Below are positions 56,828-64,000 of a stretch of 64,000 nucleotides of DNA, piece by piece; the stretch's first letter is position 1, and the number at the start of each line of letters is the position of its first letter. The DNA is from an uncultured Gammaproteobacteria bacterium. Lineage in GTDB: Bacteria; Pseudomonadota; Gammaproteobacteria; Pseudomonadales; Litorivicinaceae. The notes beneath the pieces are model-generated. The model worked only from the letters and a program-made list of their open reading frames with translations. It had not been told where the DNA came from and ran no database searches. The stretch covers positions 17,685-81,684 of the forward strand of contig CAJWIY010000002.1 in the NCBI GenBank assembly GCA_913042205.1. Direction: 5' to 3'. Made by a program: the position numbers and the translations under genes.

Positions 56828-58690
56828 ATGTCGGAATTCATTAAGCTTACCGCTGCCCAAGCAATCGTCAAATATCTTGAAAACCAGTGGATAGAGATCA
56901 ATGGGTCGCGGGTGCGCCTGTGTGGTGGTGGGTTTGGGATTTTCGGACACGGCAACGTGACTTGTCTCGGTGAGGCGTTATACGAAGCGCGGGATTCTTT
57001 GCCCCTTTATCGTGGGCAGCATGAACAAGGCATGGGGTTCGCTGCCGCCGCATACTCTAAATACCACCTACGGAAGCGGTTTATGTTTTGCACCGCCTCA
57101 GCGGGACCGGGGACGGCGAACCTAGTGACGTCGGCAGCCCTCGCGATGGCCAACCGGTTACCAATTTTACTTCTTTGTGGCGATAATTTTGTTACACGAC
57201 TTCCTGACCCGGTGCTCCAGCAGGTCGAAAATTTTGGTGATCCAACCTTTGGTGTAACCGACGCATTTAAGCCTGTTGTACGCTACTGGGACCGGATCAC
57301 GCACCCTGCCCAAGTAATTCAGTCTTTGCCGCAAGCTATACAAACGCTGCTCGATCCGGCCGACTGTGGTCCAGCGTTTATCGGGCTTCCGCAGGATGTA
57401 CAGGGATGGGCATACGAGTTTCCGCTACAGTTTTTTAGAGAGCGAACCCACGTCGTGCGGGAGGTTATAGCTGATCCCCGGGAGATCTCGAGCGCCGCAG
57501 ACGTGATATTGGCAGCAAGGAGGCCTCTGATAATCGCAGGCGGAGGGGTCCAGTACGGTGACGCCGTCGATGAACTCAGGCAATTCGCAGAAACCCATCA
57601 AATCCCGGTGGCCGAAACGATCGCAGGCCGTGCGAATTTAATTTGGGATCACCCACTTAATGCTGGACCGATTGGGGTAACAGGTTCTAATAGCGCGAAT
57701 GCTATGGCGGTAGATGCGGACGTTGTGATTTGTGTGGGCACCCGATTACAGGATTTTACGACTGGGTCCTGGACATGTTTTTCAGACAAGGCGCAACTGG
57801 TTTCCGTGAATCCCGCGCGGTTTGATGCACATAAGCATATGGCCACAGCGGTCGTTGGTGGTGCCCAATCGAGCTTGCCGGCCATCAGCCAACTGATGGG
57901 TAATTTCTCGACGGCGTCAGATTGGTTGGAGAAGCTCAACCTTGAGCAGAGCCAGTGGAGCTTGGTCCGTGACCGCAATGTTGACGTGACGATTGGACCA
58001 AACCGCTACTCTCAAGCTATCGGGGTTGTGAATCAGATGTGTCGTGCGTCTGATCGGGTGGTGGCCGCCGCCGGTGGATTGCCGGCTGAGGTTACAGCGA
58101 ACTGGAGGACCCTCGGTATTGGAACTGTCGATGTAGAGTTTGGTTTCAGTTGCATGGGGTATGAGATTTCTGGGGGTTACGGGGCCCGAATTGCTCAGCT
58201 TGATGACGATCCTGGATCAGACACAATTGTTTTTGTTGGTGATGGATCTTACTTGTTGCTGAACGGCGACCTGTATTCGGCTGTGATTACGGACAAAAAG
58301 CTAATCGTGATTCTTTTAAATAACGGTGGGTTTGCAGTGATTGATAAATTGCAAACCGGGAAGGGTAACGCGAGCTACAACAACCTTTTTGTGGATACAC
58401 CAACAGCGACACGAATGGCCCCGGTCGATTTTGTATCGCACGCTAGAAGTCTGGGGGCCGACGCGGAGAAAGTCGCTGATGCCCAGGCGTTCCAGTCAGC
58501 TTTTGCGAGGGCTCAACAGTCGGCAAACAGTTATGTGATAGTGATGGATGTTGACCCATATGACGGATGGACCACCGAGGGGCACGCGTGGTGGGAGGTA
58601 GGTACCCCGTCTGTGTCAAAGCGTCGGTCGGTCCGTGATGGCCACGCAGAGACTGAATCCGGACGGCAGCAACAGCGTCGGGGCGTGTAG
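56828..58690 (+). CDS. iolD: 3D-(3,5/4)-trihydroxycyclohexane-1,2-dione hydrolase (ThDP-dependent)
   Basis: LTAAQAIVKYLENQWIEINGSRVRLCGGGFGIFGHGNVTCLGEALYE...LPLYRGQHEQGMGFAAAAYSK; ThDP motif GDGSYLLLNGDLYSAV. Confidence 0.95.
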   Translation: MSEFIKLTAAQAIVKYLENQWIEINGSRVRLCGGGFGIFGHGNVTCLGEALYEARDSLPLYRGQHEQGMGFAAAAYSKYHLRKRFMFCTASAGPGTANLVTSAALAMANRLPILLLCGDNFVTRLPDPVLQQVENFGDPTFGVTDAFKPVVRYWDRITHPAQVIQSLPQAIQTLLDPADCGPAFIGLPQDVQGWAYEFPLQFFRERTHVVREVIADPREISSAADVILAARRPLIIAGGGVQYGDAVDELRQFAETHQIPVAETIAGRANLIWDHPLNAGPIGVTGSNSANAMAVDADVVICVGTRLQDFTTGSWTCFSDKAQLVSVNPARFDAHKHMATAVVGGAQSSLPAISQLMGNFSTASDWLEKLNLEQSQWSLVRDRNVDVTIGPNRYSQAIGVVNQMCRASDRVVAAAGGLPAEVTANWRTLGIGTVDVEFGFSCMGYEISGGYGARIAQLDDDPGSDTIVFVGDGSYLLLNGDLYSAVITDKKLIVILLNNGGFAVIDKLQTGKGNASYNNLFVDTPTATRMAPVDFVSHARSLGADAEKVADAQAFQSAFARAQQSANSYVIVMDVDPYDGWTTEGHAWWEVGTPSVSKRRSVRDGHAETESGRQQQRRGV

Positions 58691-59682
58691 TGGTTGATCT
58701 TGGGCTAGACTCCTCTAAACCATTTTTGGTGATTGGTAGGGCGGGGATGGACCTATACCCTACCCCGATAAACACGAAGACAGCCGACGCCACCGAGTTT
58801 GTGTCAGCGCTCGGTGGTTCGAGTGCAAATATTGCGGTGGCACTCTGTCGGTTGGGCCAGAGAGCATCTCTGGTGACATGTATTTCGGACGACGCGATTG
58901 GTTCTTTTGTTGAGAACCAATTGAAGCACTATGGCGTTGATTCCCGTTTTCTGAGGAAAGTTAATGGCGATTGTCGTGCAAGCCTCGCGATCGTTGAGTC
59001 GCGAGTGGAAGACCACCAGAGCGTTATCTACAGGAACAACGCTGCAGATTTTCAGATGGACCAAGGTGATTTCGTATCGATTAAGATGTCTGAATTTTCT
59101 GCCATGATTATTACTGGTACTTGCCTGACGTCTAACCCTTCCCGTCAGGCGACGTTAGGAGCCTTGGCGCTTGCAAAACAGTCAGGGTTATTGACGATCA
59201 TGGACCTAGACTATCGTCCCTACTCTTGGGAGACGGAGAGTCAAGCCAGCGAGGTCTATAACGAAGCGGTTGAGTTAGTTGATGTCGTAGTCGGTAACGA
59301 TGAAGAGTTTGGACACATGGCGGGCGGCCTTAATTTCGGTGAGGGGTTCGCTAGGTCTCTAGCATCGCTAGGTAAACTTGCAATCTACAAGATGGGTGGG
59401 CGTGGCAGTCAGGCGTTCCTAGGCGACGAAATCATTTCGACAGATGTCTTCCCAGTAACACCGATCAAGCCAACAGGAGCGGGCGATGCTTTTTTGGGTG
59501 CCGTTTTGGCAGGTCTCTCGAGCGGCGAGGAATTGGCAAGATCATTAGTCTACGGTAGCGCCAGTGCCGCGCTCGTGGTGACTCGTGTTGGATGCGCCCC
59601 AGCAATGCCGACCTTGAGAGAACTAAACCTGTTCGTCGAGGAGCATGAGAAATCTGTTAAACAAACTATCGGGAGAATGTGA
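58690..59682 (+). CDS. iolC: PfkB-family 5-dehydro-2-deoxygluconokinase
   Basis: FLVIGRAGMDLYPTPINTKTADATEFVSALGGSSANIAVALCRLGQRASLV...KPTGAGDAFLGAVLAGL. Confidence 0.92.
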   Translation: MVDLGLDSSKPFLVIGRAGMDLYPTPINTKTADATEFVSALGGSSANIAVALCRLGQRASLVTCISDDAIGSFVENQLKHYGVDSRFLRKVNGDCRASLAIVESRVEDHQSVIYRNNAADFQMDQGDFVSIKMSEFSAMIITGTCLTSNPSRQATLGALALAKQSGLLTIMDLDYRPYSWETESQASEVYNEAVELVDVVVGNDEEFGHMAGGLNFGEGFARSLASLGKLAIYKMGGRGSQAFLGDEIISTDVFPVTPIKPTGAGDAFLGAVLAGLSSGEELARSLVYGSASAALVVTRVGCAPAMPTLRELNLFVEEHEKSVKQTIGRM

Positions 59683-60521
59683 TGCATCTTGCGCCCTTTG
59701 ATAACAAGAACCAACCGATCGTGAACGTGGACAATGAACGCGTCCCACTCAATTATTTCAATATCGTAAAGCTGAGCCTTGGCGAGGAATACTCTTATCA
59801 GCTCGTAGATTTTGAGTCATGCGTCGTGCCTGCAACCGGGCGGGTATCGGTGGCCGTTGACGGAACTCAGATCGCAGAAGTTGGACTACGTACAGAAGAT
59901 GTTTGGGATGGCGAGCCAGAGGGTATCTATGTCCCGACAGGCATGACATGCAAGATCCGGTGTCTGTCAAAAACTGCCGAGGTGTTCGTGGCCGGCGCAA
60001 AATACAACGAGACCCTCACTCCGTTCGCTGTCCATGCGGATGATATTGACATGGTCCAGTATGGTTCCGATGACACTAAAACACACCGCAAGATCAAGCA
60101 CATTTTGGGTCAGAAGCAACATGGTCAGGTAGGCCGGCTCTTGGTTTCCGAACTTTTTACCGTTGGCGCGGGAGGTTGGTCCGGTTTTCCCAGCCACAAG
60201 CATTCCGAAGACCGTGACGGTGAGACTCGGCATGACGAGACGTATAACTTTCGGTTTAAGCCGGCTAATGGAGGGGCGCTTCAGTTGCTTCAGCGATCAG
60301 ACTCCGAGCCAGGAGAGGCCTTCCATGTCGTAGACGGATCGACCTTTCTCATAGACGACGGTTATCATCCGTGTTGTGTTTTTCCCGGATGCGAGATGTA
60401 CTATTTTACGATTTTAGGCGGCGCAACCACGCGTGGCTTGACCCCATATTTTCAGCCAGCTTATGCGGACCAGTTGGAGACTATTCCCGGAATGAAGGCG
60501 ATGTGGAATAAATTTAAGTGA
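59679..60521 (+). CDS. Second, divergent IolB/KduI-type isomerase
   Basis: VSELFTVGAGGWSGFPSHKHSEDRDGETRHDETYNFRF...VDGSTFLIDDGYHPCCVFPGCEMYYFTILGG. HKH...E metal motif retained; diverged from the 48757-49551 IolB. Confidence 0.87.
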   Translation: MMHLAPFDNKNQPIVNVDNERVPLNYFNIVKLSLGEEYSYQLVDFESCVVPATGRVSVAVDGTQIAEVGLRTEDVWDGEPEGIYVPTGMTCKIRCLSKTAEVFVAGAKYNETLTPFAVHADDIDMVQYGSDDTKTHRKIKHILGQKQHGQVGRLLVSELFTVGAGGWSGFPSHKHSEDRDGETRHDETYNFRFKPANGGALQLLQRSDSEPGEAFHVVDGSTFLIDDGYHPCCVFPGCEMYYFTILGGATTRGLTPYFQPAYADQLETIPGMKAMWNKFK

Positions 60522-61345
60522 TAGCGAGTCTCCACGAGGTCTTGTTAGCGGCGAAACACTCGAATCGAGCCGTAGCTGGTTTAGTGTGTTTGGGTTGGGA
60601 GGATATGCGGGCCTACGTCCGCGCCGCTGAGATAGAAAATTTACCAGTGATACTACAAGCGGGCCCCAGTTGTCGCCGCCATACTCCCCTCACCGTACTG
60701 GGTCCAATGATGCGGCATCTGGCTGAGCAGGCATCGGTACCGGTTGTGGTGCATTTAGATCACGGCGAAAGCATGGAGGTATGCCGACAGGCGATTGAAG
60801 CTGGTTTTTCGAGCGTGATGTATGACGGTTCTCGTTTATGTTTGGCCGAGAATATTGAAACCACTCATTCGGTGGTAAATCTTGCGCATCAATATGGCAT
60901 CTCGGTAGAGGGAGAGATTGGGTTCGTTGGCTACGCGGCCGGAGAAATGTCGGCAATGACTGACCCGGTTGAGGCAGCTACCTTTGCAACAGAAACACGG
61001 ATCGACGCGATGGCCGTGTCCGTGGGGAATGTTCATCTACAAGTTGATACAGAAACCACACTGGACGAGCAGGTAATTAATCGTATTCAGGAATTAACGG
61101 ACACTCCACTGGTAATTCATGGCGGCAGTGGAGTTTCTAGAACACAACGCGCACGGTTAGCAGCTACCTCTAATATTTGTAAATACAACATCGGCACTGA
61201 GTTACGAACATTTTTTGGTTCAGAATTACGGGAGGTTTTGGTAAACGCGCCGGAGCTCTTTGATCGGATAAAAATATTGGAACAGGTCGAGTCCCGGATG
61301 GTTGAGGCGGCACGATCGGTTTTACGGAGCTTGTCAAATGATTGA
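60518..61345 (+). CDS. Class II ketose-bisphosphate aldolase (IolJ/GatY/FbaA-like)
   Basis: VPVVVHLDHGESMEVCRQAIEAGFSSVMYDGSRL...EGEIGFVGYAAGEM...PLVIHGGSGVS...KYNIGTELR. GTG start. Confidence 0.92.
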   Translation: MIASLHEVLLAAKHSNRAVAGLVCLGWEDMRAYVRAAEIENLPVILQAGPSCRRHTPLTVLGPMMRHLAEQASVPVVVHLDHGESMEVCRQAIEAGFSSVMYDGSRLCLAENIETTHSVVNLAHQYGISVEGEIGFVGYAAGEMSAMTDPVEAATFATETRIDAMAVSVGNVHLQVDTETTLDEQVINRIQELTDTPLVIHGGSGVSRTQRARLAATSNICKYNIGTELRTFFGSELREVLVNAPELFDRIKILEQVESRMVEAARSVLRSLSND

Positions 61346-62333
61346 TCTGGCACTTCTTGGGGCAGGCCGTATTGGCAAGGTCCATGCAGAGGCGATTTCC
61401 ACGATAGGCGATGTGCGACTTAAGTACGTGTTTGATCCTGTCGAAGAAGCCGCCTGTTCGGTGATCGAACAGTGCGGCGCGGTTGCTGCTTCGTTGGAGC
61501 ATATACTCGATGATCATGACATCCGAGGGGTGCTGATTTGCACCCCATCAGATCAGCACGCGGAGCAAATCAAGCTATCAGTTTTGGCTGGCAAGGCGGT
61601 ATTTTGCGAGAAGCCCATTTCTACTGATTTGGAGACGACGAGGCATACGCTTGAAGTTGTTGAGCGAAACGAAGGTATGCTCATGTTGGGATTTCAAAGA
61701 CGCTTTGATAAGCATTTTTCTGCCTTAAAACGCAAGATCGTCGACCAGACCTACGGTCTAGTGGAGCAGATACTCATCATCAGCCGTGATCCTTCACCGC
61801 CCCCGTATTCATACATGAAAGCCTCTGGTGGTCTGTTTAAAGATATGACTATTCATGATTTTGATATGGCACGTTGGTTGGTCGATGAACCAATTGCGAC
61901 GGTTTATGCGACGGGCCAAGCTCTTGTAGATCCAACGACCCGGATAGAAGGCGATGACATCGATACGGCATCTGTCTTGATGACCACGGTATCAGGCAAG
62001 CAAATCATAATCCTCAACAGCCGAAGAGCGTCTGTAGGTTACGATCAAAGAATCGAGGCGCACTGCGCGAAAGCGACTCTACAGGTGAACTCAGTTCGTG
62101 AGGATAGTGTTCTAGTTCTTGACCAGACAGGAATTTCGGAAAGTCCGCTGGAGCACTTTTTCATGACCCGCTACAAAGACGCTTATCGTAGGGAGATAGC
62201 ACATTTCGTTGATTGTTTGATCACAGGGTCTGCGCCTCTTGTAACGGGCACAGACGGGCTTGAGGCACTGGTATTAGCAGAGGCTGCTGGGGAGAGTTTA
62301 CGATCCGGAAGGCAAGTGTCGTGTCAAATCTGA
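61338..62333 (+). CDS. iolG: Inositol 2-dehydrogenase-type Gfo/Idh/MocA oxidoreductase
   Basis: MIDLALLGAGRIGKVHAEAISTIGDVRLKYVFDP...CEKPISTDLETTR...LMLGFQRRFDKHFSALKRKI...GGLFKDMTIHDFDMARWL. Start placed at the ATG at 61338. Confidence 0.9.
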   Translation: MIDLALLGAGRIGKVHAEAISTIGDVRLKYVFDPVEEAACSVIEQCGAVAASLEHILDDHDIRGVLICTPSDQHAEQIKLSVLAGKAVFCEKPISTDLETTRHTLEVVERNEGMLMLGFQRRFDKHFSALKRKIVDQTYGLVEQILIISRDPSPPPYSYMKASGGLFKDMTIHDFDMARWLVDEPIATVYATGQALVDPTTRIEGDDIDTASVLMTTVSGKQIIILNSRRASVGYDQRIEAHCAKATLQVNSVREDSVLVLDQTGISESPLEHFFMTRYKDAYRREIAHFVDCLITGSAPLVTGTDGLEALVLAEAAGESLRSGRQVSCQI

Positions 62334-62354
62334 CTGTCTTGACTATCGAATGAT

Positions 62355-62409
62355 TGAAAACTGTTCCAATCTTAAACTCAACGCGTGAAGTTTTGAGAAT
62401 CAGTTTTCA
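62355..62409 (+). other. Long inverted repeat downstream of iolG (possible terminator or leader structure)
   Basis: TGAAAACTG ... CAGTTTTCA with a possible inner AAACT/AGTTT pairing. Confidence 0.4.
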
Positions 62410-62532
62410 TAAATGATAGGGATCAACTAACCGAGCGTATTCGAGATCTTTGCTCGCAGGCTAGAAACCTTTCTCGCCCTTAATGTTCTCTGCGGATACA
62501 TAGATGACTACCTTCAGTGCATAGCGAGTTTT

Positions 62533-63672
62533 TTGCATGAAAATAGAAGGACGCTTATGACGCCTTACGGGGCTGTAGCCACGATTTTTGCCATCTCTGG
62601 AGCCAGTTTTGGTACCTGGGCCTCACGTATTCCCACATTTAAAACTCAGCTGGATTTAGAGCCAGCACAATTGGGCACTATCTTGTCGGTTCTTGCGTTA
62701 GCGAGCATCGCGTCTTTTCCTCTAGCTGGACGAGCCATGGATCTATATGGTCCCACACGAGTCAGTAAATATCTTGCCTGGTCTACGTTGGCTTCTTTGA
62801 CTCTTACATCGTTCGCGCCCACGTCTTGGTTTTTAACATTATCTGTCGCGGTACTTGGCGCGTCGATCGGTGCCTTGGATGTGGCCATGAACGGCTGGGG
62901 TGCGGAGGTCGAGCGGAGAGGTGTTAAGTCGATTATGTCCTCACTTCACGCGTACTGGAGTCTTTCCGCTGGCATTGGTGGCTTGGTCGGATTAACGGCG
63001 ATAAAACTCGGTTTTTCCGTTGAGCAACATTTTCTGTTGGTGGTATTGATCATGAGCGGTTTTGCGGGATTAGCGTCCCGGGTTGACTGGGTGGGATCGA
63101 TTGTTAGAGAGTCGACGCCGGCGTTTGCTTTGCCTCATCAGAGTCTATGGTTAGTCGGTTTTTTAATGTTCTGTGCCGCACTTACTGAGGGAGCTGTAGC
63201 CGATTGGGCCGCAATATTTCTTCAAGAGAGACTCAATCTCACCGAAGCGATGGCAGTGAGTGGTTTTGTTACGTTCAGCTTGGCCATGTTTACGGGCCGG
63301 ATGCTCGCTGACAATTTGGTAGAGCAATTTGGTGCCATCCGCGTGTGTTGGTTCGCCGGCCTGTTGGCCACCTTGGGGCTTTGTGTAGTCTTATTTGTTC
63401 CTTCTTTGGGTGTTGTCCTGATTGGATTCCTATTGTTGGGATTTGGTCTCGCCCCTGTTTTCCCGCTCGGCTGCGCGCGGGCCGCGAATGACCCCTTTGT
63501 CACCCCCGGCCAGGGCCTGGCGGGGGTAGCGACCCTCGGCTATGGGGGGATTATGTTAGGCCCGGCTATCATCGGGTTCGTTACCCAGCAATCGGGGATT
63601 TTTGTTGGATTTAGTCTGCTCCTCCTTTGCACGCTCTATCAGGTCGCTTTCTCGTCATGCCTGAGACGGTGA
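62533..63672 (+). CDS. MFS transporter, YbjJ-like
   Basis: Twelve-TM-type hydrophobic pattern; IFAISGASFGTWASRIPTFKTQLDLEPAQLGTIL...GALDVAMNGWGAEVE. Start uncertain (ATG at 62557 also possible). Confidence 0.88.
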   Translation: MHENRRTLMTPYGAVATIFAISGASFGTWASRIPTFKTQLDLEPAQLGTILSVLALASIASFPLAGRAMDLYGPTRVSKYLAWSTLASLTLTSFAPTSWFLTLSVAVLGASIGALDVAMNGWGAEVERRGVKSIMSSLHAYWSLSAGIGGLVGLTAIKLGFSVEQHFLLVVLIMSGFAGLASRVDWVGSIVRESTPAFALPHQSLWLVGFLMFCAALTEGAVADWAAIFLQERLNLTEAMAVSGFVTFSLAMFTGRMLADNLVEQFGAIRVCWFAGLLATLGLCVVLFVPSLGVVLIGFLLLGFGLAPVFPLGCARAANDPFVTPGQGLAGVATLGYGGIMLGPAIIGFVTQQSGIFVGFSLLLLCTLYQVAFSSCLRR

Positions 63673-63831
63673 ATATTGCCCGATAAAAATTTTCGAGATA
63701 CCACGCACACTCTGGCTATGGGTAAGGAAATTTGTAGTCTGAGACAGTATGGTGAGAAAGAAAATTGATCGGATACGCGCTGGTACATTTAACGCATTAA
63801 ATTTTTTCCACTACCCGAGGTCGACAAGTTT

Positions 63832-64000
63832 TTACAGCACCCCCAGAAGTCCCCCAAGGAACAGGGCTGCCCCAAAACGGTGACTTTTTAGAAAAGCCTT
63901 GAAGCATGCCTCACGCGACCGTGAACGAGCGACAGCATGCTGACGCAAAGCTAGTCCGAGGGCGGCGAAGATACCTAACGCACTCAGTGGATTGAGCTCA
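63832..64000 (-). CDS. ubiA: 4-hydroxybenzoate polyprenyltransferase C-terminus, truncated by the window edge
   Basis: My own minus-strand translation gives ...ELNPLSALGIFAALGLALRQHAVARSRSREACFKAFLKSHRFGAALFLGGLLGVL*; the REACFKAFL..RFGAALFLG ending is UbiA-like. Not in the ORF track. Confidence 0.75.
   Translation of the reverse strand, partial: ELNPLSALGIFAALGLALRQHAVARSRSREACFKAFLKSHRFGAALFLGGLLGVL

Noticed and set aside
58345-58360. Possible third LacI operator (attgcaaaccggg)
   Set aside because: Lies inside iolD coding sequence and does not form the palindrome; resemblance to one half-site only.
1-64000. CRISPR arrays, tRNA/rRNA genes, IS elements, prophage genes
   Set aside because: No regularly spaced repeats, cloverleaf candidates, transposase/integrase ORFs or terminal repeats noticed by eye on either strand; a tRNAscan-SE/Infernal run would be needed to exclude small RNAs formally.

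Overview
This 64 kb window is gene-dense and looks like a chromosome segment from a proteobacterium. The RecBCD, Pho and glmU-glmS organisation suggests a marine-type gammaproteobacterium (inference). I see no tRNA, rRNA, CRISPR array or IS element. Order of content: (1) 3' part of glmU, then glmS. (2) A small AT-richer block of orphan ORFs with XRE and MarR-like regulators (3.0-6.4 kb). (3) YjbQ, then a FadR-type GntR regulator, a fused FAD/Fe-S 2-hydroxyacid dehydrogenase, a serine-glyoxylate-type aminotransferase, a TRAP transporter, an enoyl-CoA hydratase and a class III CoA-transferase. (4) A Liv-type ABC transporter. (5) A rubrerythrin / Fe-S oxidoreductase / DUF3501 operon. (6) uvrD-like helicase, YciA-like thioesterase and recC-recB-recD. 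(7) pstSCAB-phoU convergent with phoBR, with Pho-box-like repeats upstream of pstS and phoB. (8) An AfuABC/FbpABC-type transporter divergent from phoB. (9) A large inositol-type catabolic locus (46.9-62.3 kb) with a sugar ABC transporter, a LacI regulator, two divergent IolB paralogues, three Gfo/Idh/MocA oxidoreductases, IolE, IolD, IolC, an aldolase, an inositol-monophosphatase-family protein and a PhyH-type dioxygenase. (10) A YbjJ-like MFS protein and the 3' end of ubiA. Main leads: the LacI operator palindrome repeated at two control points of the inositol locus; the embedded PhyH dioxygenase and second IolB; hairpins at all five substrate-binding-protein/next-gene junctions; the transporter sharing an intergenic region with a Pho box; the rubrerythrin/DUF3501 redox operon; and a chain of overlapping micro-ORFs in the 3 kb island. 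Product names come from reading the translations, not from database searches.
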